From positions 1 to 64,000 of the forward strand of contig JAAHFN010000010.1 of the NCBI GenBank assembly GCA_010672965.1: 64,000 nucleotides of DNA, given 5' to 3'. This document shows, piece by piece, positions 1 through 8,193 of the stretch. Position numbers and translations under genes: made by a program. Under the pieces are notes generated by a model. It saw only the letters and a list, made by a program, of their open reading frames with translations. It had not been told where the DNA came from and did no database searches. Positions within the stretch are counted from its first letter, which is position 1, and every line of letters starts with the position of its first letter. Origin of the DNA: Oscillatoria sp. SIO1A7 (lineage in GTDB: Bacteria; Cyanobacteriota; Cyanobacteriia; Cyanobacteriales; Laspinemataceae).

Positions 1-1108
1 TTTTAATTGTATTAGCAATATGTTTAATATCTTCTAAATACAAGATAATCAAACTCACTCCTAATACAATTAAAAATATAGCTGAAAGAGATCTATTCTC
101 TATATTCAGAATGTTGGCTGAGTTTAAAAAAGGCCCTTTTAAAAACCAGATCAATTTACCAGTTATAAAAGATGGATCGAAGATAAATCTCAGAACACGA
201 GGATCGTAGGTAGGGATAAACTTATCATAAGACAAAATCAATATGAAAGCTTTTAAAATAGAAAAATAGACGAGATTTGAAACTAAAAATATACTTCCAA
301 ATACAGCCGTCATAAATCGTAAAGACGCCACTCCTATTTCCTTGCGTTTAAGAATATAGATGGCAGCAAAACATGTAAAAAAGCCAGCAGAAGGTTGATA
401 GGTTGAAAGAGTTAGTATGTAGAGAACAATAGAGAGTATGTAAAACAATCTGAATCTTTTATTGCCTAACAATTTTATTGTCTCGATTAATTTTAAGTGT
501 TTTTCTTTGTTCTCTATGGATTCTATTAATTTTATAGCCAGAAAAATTGATAATATTGAGAAAATAATTCCACTTGGTATATAGGCTGCCATAATCCAAG
601 AATTATAAACTTGAAAAGAAAAACTCGTAACAATTATCAAGGGGATAAAATAAGAAAAAATTATCTTGAATTTTAGATGTATTAAAAATCTATTGATGAC
701 AAAGAAAGTAATGGCAGTCAAGAGGACAGCTACTAAGCGAGCAAGATTAGCGCTTTCCAAGCTGTCAACCATAGACCAAAGGGGACAAAGAAAAATATTA
801 GCTATAGGACGACCAATACTGAAAATAAATAGATATTCTGGATGTGTATAGCAAACCCCTTTCTGCCAAATCCATAAGTAATAGTCGTCGTTAAATACAT
901 AATGCGACCTTATAACAGGACTATAAGTTAGCAAAATCAAGAAGGATGCAGAAATAAAAGTCTTAATACTATCTTTATATCTATTTTTGTTTTTTAATAA
1001 TTTCTGGTATATCCAAATCAGAGATGATGCTACTACTAAACAAATTAATAAACAAGAACTGACAGTTAAAGAATACTTCAGAATACCTTTGAATAATGTA
1101 AATATCAT
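1..1108 (-). CDS. Polytopic membrane protein, GtrII-like glycosyltransferase (3' end beyond window)
   Basis: An uninterrupted minus-strand frame runs from an ATG at 1108 off the left edge, giving about 369 codons. The product is very hydrophobic, with many predicted membrane spans. After the first span it carries NDDYYLW (about residues 73-79) followed by GRP (about 99-101). An acidic FNDDY-type loop ahead of a GR motif is seen in membrane glucosyltransferases of the GtrII type, which use a polyprenyl-linked sugar and modify surface polysaccharide on the outer face of the inner membrane. The family call rests on these motifs and topology only; another lipid-linked-sugar transferase or a polymerase is possible. 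It is the last visible gene of the minus-strand cluster. Confidence 0.6.
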   Translation of the reverse strand, partial: MIFTLFKGILKYSLTVSSCLLICLVVASSLIWIYQKLLKNKNRYKDSIKTFISASFLILLTYSPVIRSHYVFNDDYYLWIWQKGVCYTHPEYLFIFSIGRPIANIFLCPLWSMVDSLESANLARLVAVLLTAITFFVINRFLIHLKFKIIFSYFIPLIIVTSFSFQVYNSWIMAAYIPSGIIFSILSIFLAIKLIESIENKEKHLKLIETIKLLGNKRFRLFYILSIVLYILTLSTYQPSAGFFTCFAAIYILKRKEIGVASLRFMTAVFGSIFLVSNLVYFSILKAFILILSYDKFIPTYDPRVLRFIFDPSFITGKLIWFLKGPFLNSANILNIENRSLSAIFLIVLGVSLIILYLEDIKHIANTIK

Positions 1109-1147
1109 GTTTTTTTCGATCTCAATATTTGGTCGAGTTGCGATCGC

Positions 1148-1999
1148 TTAAATTGCATAGGACGAGCAAAAAGGAAGATTATCCTTTAATCTTCCTGGAT
1201 AAAACTCAAGAGAATTATAGGTATATGCACCACTGAGTCGAACCCTAGGAGGACGGATATCGACTAAAAAATCCAGGTTTACGGCTTTAATCAAAGATAC
1301 ATCTAACGCAAACACTTCCGCGACTTCACAGGCATATTGATATCGCGACAATGCTTCTGAACCCACACAATGGAAAATTCCGCGATCGCCACGAAGAATG
1401 ATTTTATTCAACATGGCAAAGAGATCGCCAATCCAGGTTGGGCAATTTACCAAATTCGCAAATGCTATAAACTCTTGACGAGCAGTTAGGGCATCGCAAA
1501 CCAAACTCACGAAATCTCCAGAAAAACCGTAGAGTTGGGCTGTGCGCACGATCGCATAGTTAGATAGAGAATCTCTAATCAGAGACTCCGAAGCTGCCTT
1601 ATCCATGCCATACTGGGTCGTCGGGCAAGGGATATCTTCCTCTTGCCAGACGCGATCGTACTTGCCAAAAACGTAATCTGAAGACAAAAATAGCAAGCGG
1701 ATTTCGGATTCTGAACAAGCTCTAGCCAGCACTTCTGTAATGCCATAGTTCGTTGCATGGGATGCTTCTTTGTTTTCCTCGCAGAAGCTTAGGTTCGTAA
1801 GCGCTGCTAAGTGCAGTATCAGATCGGGAGCGTACATCTTAACAAGGTGAAATACAGTCGCTTCGTCTCGTAAATCAGCGCAAATCATATTCTCATGCTT
1901 TACAAAAGCTACAGGTATGACTTGATGACCCACTTGACAGAGGTATCTAATGAGATGCTTTCCTACCATTCCTGCAGCACCAGTTACAAGGATCCGCAT
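1148..1999 (-). CDS. RmlD-like NAD(P)-dependent sugar-nucleotide reductase (SDR)
   Basis: Extended short-chain dehydrogenase of 283 residues. The Rossmann glycine motif GAAGMVG is at residues 7-13 and the catalytic pair Y130 and K134 (YGMDK) is present, preceded by SSDYVFG. Length and layout fit the RmlD family, whose best known member reduces dTDP-4-dehydrorhamnose. No rmlA, rmlB or rmlC homologue is visible in the window, so a 4-keto-sugar reductase acting on the product of the C-methyltransferase just upstream (2031-3287, 31-bp gap) is at least as likely as rhamnose synthesis. Cytosolic. Confidence 0.8.
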   Translation of the reverse strand: MRILVTGAAGMVGKHLIRYLCQVGHQVIPVAFVKHENMICADLRDEATVFHLVKMYAPDLILHLAALTNLSFCEENKEASHATNYGITEVLARACSESEIRLLFLSSDYVFGKYDRVWQEEDIPCPTTQYGMDKAASESLIRDSLSNYAIVRTAQLYGFSGDFVSLVCDALTARQEFIAFANLVNCPTWIGDLFAMLNKIILRGDRGIFHCVGSEALSRYQYACEVAEVFALDVSLIKAVNLDFLVDIRPPRVRLSGAYTYNSLEFYPGRLKDNLPFCSSYAI

Positions 2000-2030
2000 A
2001 GGTAAATATGGTCATAGTCTTCATTGAAAT

Positions 2031-3287
2031 TTACAAATTACCCGATTCACCGAGGTCTTCAAAACTCAAGACCTTTACTTCAGGGACAGGAACAATGAAT
2101 TTGCCACCATTGATAAGATAGGTTTTATATTTGCTAATTAAATAATCTAAAAAATTCCAGGAGAGGACAAGATAATAGTCAGGTTGCTCGGGTAATAACT
2201 TTTCGTCAACTATGGGAATATGGGTGCCAGGGGTGAGCCGGCCAATTTTGAATTTATTGACTTCTGTGGCACATTCGACTAAATCCGAACCAATATTACA
2301 GTAGTTTAGGAGTGTATTTCCCTTAACAGGGGCTCCTAAAGCAAAAACACGTTTGTTCTCCTCTTTCAAATGCTTGAGTAAGGTTACTAAGTCCTTGGCA
2401 TTTTTCTTAACCCTATCTGCAAACTTTATATAGGTACTTATCGATAGAAGCCCCATTTCTCCTTCTGCATCTAAGGCATGCTGAATACTCTCGTTGGTTG
2501 TCGAAGGGTGAGAATCCAAGCCAACATATAGGATGAAAGATCCCCCGTGGATATCCACATATTCTAGGTCTAGGAGACGCATTCCAGAGCTTGTGAAGAG
2601 GCGCTGCAGAGCGGTAATCGAATGAATACAGCTATGCTCGTGATAGAAATGGTCAAACTGATTTTTCCCGATTAAGTCGCCAAGGTTAACGCATTGCACC
2701 ATAAAAACACTATTGTCGTGCATGACCTGCTTCAGACCTTGGATAAAGCTATGGAGATCTGGTAAATGGTAGAAGACGGCAGTTGCAGTTATGAGGTCAG
2801 GCTGAAGACCTAATTGCTGCATGGCTTTACCTGCTTCTAGATTCCAAAAACTTCGACAAACTTCGATCCCTTGAGACTTGGCTAATTCTCCGCACCGAAG
2901 ACCAGGATCGACTCCTAAAACACGCATGCCATGAGATTGAAAAATCTTTAAAAGACTACCGTCATTGCAACCAATGTCCAGCACGAGTGAGTTGGGGGGT
3001 AGATCGAGCTTCTTGATAGTTTTCTGGACTAGATGTTTGAAATGCCGAACAATAGGAATATTAACACCAGTAATGTAAGGATGATTTGAAAAAAGAAAGT
3101 CCTGTGAAGGGAATTCCGCAATTTGAACTTGCCAACAGTCTTCGCATACCATCATTGAAAGGGGGAATAACGGTTCGCTATCTTTTGTCTCTGTCGTTGG
3201 AAAGTTATTACCATTGGGCTGAATCCCAAGATCGAGAAACTCATGCAGTTGATGGGAGCTACAGTTTATACATATTTTGCGCTTCAT
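2031..3287 (-). CDS. SAM-dependent sugar C-methyltransferase
   Basis: 418 residues with the three-part layout of NDP-hexose C-methyltransferases. The N-terminal zinc site has Cys pairs C6/C9 and C48/C51. A class I methyltransferase fold follows with motif I LDIGCNDG (about 103-110) and the family HEHS motif (about 217-220). A C-terminal domain contains GAPVKGNTLLNYC (about 318-330). Relatives such as TylC3 and EryBIII methylate C-3 of a 4-keto-6-deoxy sugar nucleotide. The RmlD-like reductase directly downstream would be the expected partner, reducing the 4-keto group after methylation. The exact substrate cannot be read from sequence. Confidence 0.8.
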   Translation of the reverse strand: MKRKICINCSSHQLHEFLDLGIQPNGNNFPTTETKDSEPLFPLSMMVCEDCWQVQIAEFPSQDFLFSNHPYITGVNIPIVRHFKHLVQKTIKKLDLPPNSLVLDIGCNDGSLLKIFQSHGMRVLGVDPGLRCGELAKSQGIEVCRSFWNLEAGKAMQQLGLQPDLITATAVFYHLPDLHSFIQGLKQVMHDNSVFMVQCVNLGDLIGKNQFDHFYHEHSCIHSITALQRLFTSSGMRLLDLEYVDIHGGSFILYVGLDSHPSTTNESIQHALDAEGEMGLLSISTYIKFADRVKKNAKDLVTLLKHLKEENKRVFALGAPVKGNTLLNYCNIGSDLVECATEVNKFKIGRLTPGTHIPIVDEKLLPEQPDYYLVLSWNFLDYLISKYKTYLINGGKFIVPVPEVKVLSFEDLGESGNL

Positions 3288-3358
3288 AATAAAAATCTAA
3301 CAATAGGGCTATGATACCCGCTATATTATATTGCCCATCGATCGCGATCTTTAAGCAA

Positions 3359-3808
3359 TTATGCCCAATCTTTGCTAGTATCGCAGATAGTTTTATCTGC
3401 GATCGCTTCTTCAAACTCGTATGGACATTGTTCTGGAAAAGTTCTCAATGGCAAATTTGTTTCTCGTAATGCCAAATCAACTCCTGCTTCAAATCCATCT
3501 TCTAAGGCGTCAACTATACGAGACTTTAAACTAGGATTGCGATAAAGATGGCGATTAATTGCACGACGTTGTTCTCTAATAGTCAAAAACCAACTTCGAG
3601 AACGGTTTTCTGGCTGATATTCCCATTTGAGGAGATGTCCTAACAAGACAGTAAGACGACTGACTAATTCTCGGTATTCTTGTCTCCCCAATGCTTGTAG
3701 TTCCTCCTGTAAGTTTTGCCAATCTAATTGCGATACTTTTCTTGTTGCGAGTACCTCAATTTGCCACTGAGTCCAGCCATAAAAATCTCGTTCGTATTGT
3801 GATTCCAT
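3359..3808 (-). CDS. DUF29 domain protein
   Basis: A 149-residue protein of the DUF29 family, recognised from the opening YERDFYGWTQ, the LDWQNLQEELQALGR block (about 29-43), the HLLKWEYQP segment and the C-terminal FPEQCPY. These proteins are numerous in cyanobacteria and their function is unknown. The gene sits alone between the C-methyltransferase and the WecA-like gene with no operon-type overlap. Two more copies of the family lie at 30103-30576 and 31595-32041. Confidence 0.85.
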   Translation of the reverse strand: MESQYERDFYGWTQWQIEVLATRKVSQLDWQNLQEELQALGRQEYRELVSRLTVLLGHLLKWEYQPENRSRSWFLTIREQRRAINRHLYRNPSLKSRIVDALEDGFEAGVDLALRETNLPLRTFPEQCPYEFEEAIADKTICDTSKDWA

Positions 3809-3968
3809 TTCATAATTTATCGATATTTAGCTTGACTATTGAGATGGTTTACTATAGCGGTCAGCCCTCGGTGGGGAAACGGTCAGCGGGCGAGCTAAAA
3901 AGCTTTGGGCGCCAGCCCTTTCCGCAGAACGAATTTGCCCAATGCTTGTGAGCCCAATTGCCCATACC

Positions 3969-4997
3969 TCATCCTCGCTCTCCCGCAAAGCCAACTCGGC
4001 GACTCAAATAAATCTCTCCTAATATTATACCCGCCACCACTCCAGCTAAACCGAGCCAAGCACCCAAAGCTCCCCAAACCAGAATACTCAGGGCAACTCC
4101 TACGGTAACGCCAATATAAGTGCTGGCGACTTGGGCGTGAGTCCAGCGGGATTGCTGCAATCTTTGATATAAATGGCTGCGATGAGCTTGGAAGATGTTT
4201 TCTCTATTGATCAGACGACGGATGAGGGTATAGATAGCGTCAGCAATGAGGGGAAGAGTAATTGCCAGAGCTGTCCAGGCTTGCACGGGGTTATCTGTGT
4301 TGAGCAGAGCGATCGCGACTGTAGCGCCTAAAACCGTACTGCCTACATCGCCCATAAAAATTTTGGCCGGAGACCAGTTCCACCAAAGGAATCCCAAAAG
4401 TGCCGCAAACAGAAGCCACCAAATCGGCTCGTTGAGGTAAATCGCCAAGAAGCCAACCTGCACTGCAGTGACTCCGGCAACTATACCGTCTAGACCGTCC
4501 ATGAAATTGTAGAAGTTAATCAGGGCGGTAATGGCAATGAGGGTGAGGGATATAGCAGCGATCGCTCCGGCTATCCCGAAGCCAGTCAGCCAAGGTTGAG
4601 GAAAGGAGCCAAAGCAGGCAACGGCTATACCCGCAGCAGCCAACTGGATGAGGTAGCGGATAGCTGCTGGGACGTTGTGGCGATCGTCGATAATGCCAGC
4701 GATCGCTAGGGGAGTGAGGATAATGCCAGTTTGCAGCAAAAATGGTTGTAGAAAGGTTATCTGTAACCTCTCGACTGGGACAATTTGGGGAAAGTAGCGG
4801 GAGACAATAGCAGTTAGCAGGGTACTGCTAGCAAAGGCGATGATAAAGCCCAAGCCGCCGCCGCGTGGGGTGGGTTGGCTGTGGGAACTTCGATCGTTCG
4901 GTATGTCCAGGAGGTTTTGGCTGAATCGCTGTTTGAGCCAGCCCGTGGCGAGCAGGCTCAGTAGGAAAGTGGCGATCGATAGAATTAGGAGTTGCAT
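3969..4997 (-). CDS. WecA/MraY-type polyprenyl-phosphate sugar-1-phosphate transferase
   Basis: 342-residue polytopic membrane protein of the phospho-N-acetylmuramoyl-pentapeptide/WecA superfamily. Conserved cytoplasmic motifs are in order: PNDRSSHSQPTPRGGGLGF (33-51), DDRH (104-107), NFMDGLDG (164-171), FMGDVGS (214-220) and a late HRSHLYQRL. The DDR, NxxNxxDGLDG and FMGDxGS motifs carry the metal and substrate residues. The enzyme would attach a HexNAc-1-phosphate, possibly a modified deoxy form, to undecaprenyl phosphate and so start the repeat unit. The neighbouring epimerase (5267-6163) gives the usual epimerase/WbpL-type pair, suggesting a 6-deoxy-HexNAc substrate. A degenerate copy of its 5' region lies just upstream at 5158-5272. 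Confidence 0.88.
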   Translation of the reverse strand: MQLLILSIATFLLSLLATGWLKQRFSQNLLDIPNDRSSHSQPTPRGGGLGFIIAFASSTLLTAIVSRYFPQIVPVERLQITFLQPFLLQTGIILTPLAIAGIIDDRHNVPAAIRYLIQLAAAGIAVACFGSFPQPWLTGFGIAGAIAAISLTLIAITALINFYNFMDGLDGIVAGVTAVQVGFLAIYLNEPIWWLLFAALLGFLWWNWSPAKIFMGDVGSTVLGATVAIALLNTDNPVQAWTALAITLPLIADAIYTLIRRLINRENIFQAHRSHLYQRLQQSRWTHAQVASTYIGVTVGVALSILVWGALGAWLGLAGVVAGIILGEIYLSRRVGFAGERG

Positions 4998-5099
4998 GGA
5001 GGCAAAGTTTGTTGGAGACCCTCATCTATCGTAAATGGCGATCGCCAGTTTGGGTTATTGCAGATTTTGCTGCTATCGACGACCAGAGGGGCGAATGGC

Positions 5100-5126
5100 A
5101 TATGCCCTCCGGAGGGCAGGCGGAGC
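5100..5126. repeat. GC-rich palindromic repeat
   Basis: Contains CCCTCCGGAGGG with a GGGCAGGCGGAGCC extension. Related TATGCCC..GGAGGGCAGGC units occur at 12409 and twice in tandem at 48471-48508. It is a short interspersed palindrome of unknown role, lying beside the WecA pseudogene fragment. Confidence 0.6.
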
Positions 5127-5157
5127 CTTTCATGTCGCAACAGCGAAACGCCCTCTC

Positions 5158-5272
5158 CCTAGCAGTTAGCTCTGTGCCGATCGCAAAAGCAACGATGAAG
5201 CCCAAGCCGCCCCCGTGGGGCAGCTTTTCTGTGGGGCCTGCAATCGTTGGGGATGTCCAGGAGGTTTTAACT
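5158..5272 (-). pseudogene. Degenerate 5' fragment of a WecA-like transferase gene
   Basis: The minus strand encodes GGGLGFIVAFA followed by TELTA, matching GGGLGFIIAFA and TLLTA near residue 46 of the intact gene at 3969-4997. The DNA match extends from AAAACCTCCTGGACAT to CTAACTGCTA with scattered substitutions and small indels. The intact frame is lost and nothing of the rest of the gene is seen. It lies between the intact copy and the epimerase gene and overlaps the epimerase stop codon, so it is a partial duplication or the relic of an earlier copy. Confidence 0.8.
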
Positions 5273-6163
5273 GGAAATGATACTTAGGCTACGCATTAAC
5301 GCTACCTCCTGTTGCAGGCCAACTTCCAAGGATCGCGGAAAAAAGTCTAAATCCTTTTGGGCCGCATCGTGAGGATAGGCTTTGTCTTCTTGTAGGCGGA
5401 GGATTTGTTCCCGGCGTACAGGCGATCGCTCTTTTAAAATATTTTCTAGAATCGTAGCCGACCAAATTCCTGCGTTTAGCGGTAAAGAAATCTGGCGGAC
5501 TGGTTTGCCCAGCAGTTTTCCGACTAACGTTAGCAGTTCCCGGAAGCTGACAACAGTACCCCCGGACAGATCGTATGCACCTTGGATATTTGGTTTTTGC
5601 AATGCGGTCAAAATGGCTTGGGCTAAGTCGTCGGCGTGAACGGGTTGTATCAGGTTGTCGCCGGAACCAAATACGGGAAAGAAGCCGTAGCGATCGCAAA
5701 ACTTTAGGAGCTTATGCAAATTCTTATCTCGGTGCGAGCCGTATATCATGGTTGGTCTTAGCAAACAATAAGACCCTTGATATGTTTTTAGTTGACCTTC
5801 TGCTGTTTTATAGTCTTGTGAATATTCATTATACTGAGAATAAATCCCAGTCGTTCCAATAACAATTAAACGCGGGATCTTTTTGATTTTTTTTAAGCAG
5901 TTAAGAATAGTGGCTATCTGTCTTAGCTGGGCTATGTGAATGATAGTATCGGGAATAACCTCGCTAAAAATACGATCCCAAGTTTCAGCAGTTGAACTGT
6001 CGCCAACACAGTAATTCAATTTCAATTTGAGGTGACTGAGGCTACTGCGATCGCTATTAGGTCGAACCAGACAATTTAATTCTCGTTCTGGAAACAGTTG
6101 GGCAAAATAATTTAAAAATAAACCTCCAGTTAGCCCAGTACATCCAGTCATTAATATACTCAT
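5267..6163 (-). CDS. NAD-dependent epimerase/dehydratase (WbpL-partner type)
   Basis: Extended SDR of 298 residues with the nucleotide-binding motif GCTGLTG (7-13), an IGTTGIYS strand where the catalytic Ser/Thr region lies, and LRPTMIYG after it. The canonical YxxxK is not clear: the stretch after TGIYS reads YNEYSQDYKTAEGQL, so the Tyr and Lys may be displaced (YKTAE). Pairing with a WecA-like transferase is typical for SDRs that make or reduce a 6-deoxy-4-keto-HexNAc, such as the FucNAc or QuiNAc routes. The last codons abut the duplicated fragment at 5158-5272, so the native C-terminus may have been altered. Confidence 0.7.
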   Translation of the reverse strand: MSILMTGCTGLTGGLFLNYFAQLFPERELNCLVRPNSDRSSLSHLKLKLNYCVGDSSTAETWDRIFSEVIPDTIIHIAQLRQIATILNCLKKIKKIPRLIVIGTTGIYSQYNEYSQDYKTAEGQLKTYQGSYCLLRPTMIYGSHRDKNLHKLLKFCDRYGFFPVFGSGDNLIQPVHADDLAQAILTALQKPNIQGAYDLSGGTVVSFRELLTLVGKLLGKPVRQISLPLNAGIWSATILENILKERSPVRREQILRLQEDKAYPHDAAQKDLDFFPRSLEVGLQQEVALMRSLSIISS

Positions 6164-6181
6164 AATAGGCGATCGCTTATG

Positions 6182-7297
6182 TTAAGTGTTAATTACTTTA
6201 GAGTATGATTTTATTGCATCATCGTAAGTTTCCATAGTACGTTGATACATCGTTTCAAAAGTATATTCTCTTTCATATCTTTGACGAGCTAATTGACCCA
6301 TTTTGACGCGGAGTTCTGGGTCACCGGCTAGAGTCCTCAGACGACTTCGTAAAGTTTCTACGTCTCCTTGCGGAATACAGTAACCTGTTTCCCCTTCAAT
6401 AATTGCTTCAGAGCAACCATTAACATCAGAAACAACTGTAGGCAACCCCGCTCTCATCGCTTCCAGAGTCGAAATAGGAAATCCTTCCCAATTGGTAATC
6501 AGTGCAAAAATTTGATATTGAGCAAGTCGCTCGCTGACATTACTACAAAAACCTAAAAAATTGACGCGATCGGCAATCCCTAATTCTCTTGCCATTGTTT
6601 TGTAGGCTTCCATATAAGGGCCATCTCCAAGTAAATCTAATTCAACTTCTTTTAATCCTTGGAGTGCCATGAACATAGTTTTGTGGTCTTTTTGGGGTTC
6701 AAAGCGAGCCACCATAACAATCCTAACTGGATTCCTATGACTGGTATTAGGGATGAGTTCTGGAGAAATATCGCTAATCCCATAGTGAATTTTAACTAAG
6801 CGATTAGATTCAATGCCTGCTTTAATGCCTAGTTGGCGATCGTACTCTGAAACGCAGATAATGCGATCTGTAAATTTAGCCGCCCACTGCTCCAATAGTT
6901 GGTAAATGGTGCGCTTCGGTTCTGGAATTCCTTCAGTGAAAGACCATCCGTGAGCAGTGAAAATACAAGGAACTTTACTTTGCTTGCTAGCCAAGCGTCC
7001 TAAAATTCCAGCTTTACTCGAATGAGTAGCTACTAAATCCGGTTTAAATTGGTTAATTGTTTGCTTGATAAAACTGAGGGTTTGCCAATCTTCTACAGGG
7101 TTAATATTATTTTTAAATGTTGGGCAGGCAATATTCTTAATTCCACTTTTTTCCAAGCAATCGTTATACTTTCCTCTAACACCCGTGAGAACGATAACCT
7201 CATGTTCGTCCCTCAGAAGTTTTATTGCTAAATCTCTGACATGGAGTTGCGCTCCCCCTACTGCGTCCGCTCTGGTAATAATCAATAAAATTTTCAT
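6182..7297 (-). CDS. GT4 family glycosyltransferase
   Basis: 371-residue GT-B enzyme. The N-terminal donor-independent half begins MKILLIITRADAVGGAQ, with the GGAQ loop typical of GT4. The C-terminal half has VARFEPQKDHKT and the EGFPISTLE (E-x7-E) nucleotide-sugar binding motif, followed by GLPTVVSDVNG. It should transfer a sugar from an NDP-sugar onto a lipid-linked intermediate at the cytoplasmic face. Donor and acceptor cannot be predicted. It sits 4 bp after a methyltransferase gene, consistent with one transcript. Confidence 0.88.
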   Translation of the reverse strand: MKILLIITRADAVGGAQLHVRDLAIKLLRDEHEVIVLTGVRGKYNDCLEKSGIKNIACPTFKNNINPVEDWQTLSFIKQTINQFKPDLVATHSSKAGILGRLASKQSKVPCIFTAHGWSFTEGIPEPKRTIYQLLEQWAAKFTDRIICVSEYDRQLGIKAGIESNRLVKIHYGISDISPELIPNTSHRNPVRIVMVARFEPQKDHKTMFMALQGLKEVELDLLGDGPYMEAYKTMARELGIADRVNFLGFCSNVSERLAQYQIFALITNWEGFPISTLEAMRAGLPTVVSDVNGCSEAIIEGETGYCIPQGDVETLRSRLRTLAGDPELRVKMGQLARQRYEREYTFETMYQRTMETYDDAIKSYSKVINT

Positions 7298-7301
7298 CTA
7301 C

Positions 7302-8183
7302 TCATAGTAACTCAAAGTCAACCGGCTTTAAAATAGCAACAAACTCAGCCACCATTAATTCTTCATCGGTCATGTTTTTAAATGGTAATGCTAAATTTCC
7401 GCGTGCAGTTGGTAATTTTTCCCATCTTTTTGTTTCAATAGATTGAATTTGAAAATTTGCTTTTTGAAATAAATCGAGCATTTCAGAATAACGAATTCTA
7501 TTGGTATAGAATCCCGATCTCACCATAAAATCAGACTCCCAAATTCCTTCCGTAAATCTCAGATTATTTAGATTTCCCCCAAGATGATCTTTTAGGTCAA
7601 TCGTATGAGAGCAATATCCAGTATTTTTAATAATTCGGCGTAACTCTTTCATCATATCGAGAAATTCATTTTTTCTGATATGCTCTAAAACTGCTTGGGA
7701 AAAAACAAAATCAACTGAGTTATCGGGAATAGATTTTAAAGAAGATAAACCAGATGTTAGATAATGGGCAGAACAACTGTCAAGAACATCTGATACTGAC
7801 TGCCAGTTAGTCCATGTAGGATCGACTGCTAATCCTTTGTCCTGGAGAAAACCAATCATTACTTTGTAGGATTCGACATCCTTAGTAGCATAGTTTCCCG
7901 TATCAACAAGATAGGATGAAGAACCTCCAAAAGCTTTTGTAATTATAGCAGAAAACAGGGAGTCCCCCGGCCCAAGTTCTAAGCTAGTAAATCCCGCCGG
8001 GGGTTGAATGCGATCGAAGTGCTGCTTAAAAATTGAATAAGCATAGGCAGGTCTCTGCATCGAACCATGTTCAAACAAAGAAAGTTTTTTCCATAAATAA
8101 TAACTAGCCGGTAGCCGAGATAGAACTACTTTACTAGCAATTTTAACCCACCAAGGTATATAATCTGTTATTTTCATCGACAA
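7302..8183 (-). CDS. Class I SAM-dependent methyltransferase
   Basis: 293 residues. Motif I is LELGPGDSLFSAI, followed by an acidic motif II region (LVDTGNY) and the motif IV block DFVFSQAVLEHI typical of Methyltransf_11/23 folds. The N-terminal about 50 residues are basic and hydrophobic (YIPWWVKIASKVVLSRLP) and may associate with the membrane. It is spaced 4 bp from the GT4 gene downstream and 10 bp from the gene upstream, so it likely modifies a sugar of the same glycan. Substrate unknown. Confidence 0.75.
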   Translation of the reverse strand: MSMKITDYIPWWVKIASKVVLSRLPASYYLWKKLSLFEHGSMQRPAYAYSIFKQHFDRIQPPAGFTSLELGPGDSLFSAIITKAFGGSSSYLVDTGNYATKDVESYKVMIGFLQDKGLAVDPTWTNWQSVSDVLDSCSAHYLTSGLSSLKSIPDNSVDFVFSQAVLEHIRKNEFLDMMKELRRIIKNTGYCSHTIDLKDHLGGNLNNLRFTEGIWESDFMVRSGFYTNRIRYSEMLDLFQKANFQIQSIETKRWEKLPTARGNLALPFKNMTDEELMVAEFVAILKPVDFELL

Positions 8184-8193
8184 AATTTTTATC

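Noticed and set aside
1148-1999. dTDP-rhamnose pathway
   Set aside because: Only an RmlD-like gene is present here; no rmlA, rmlB or rmlC was seen in the window, so rhamnose synthesis cannot be claimed.
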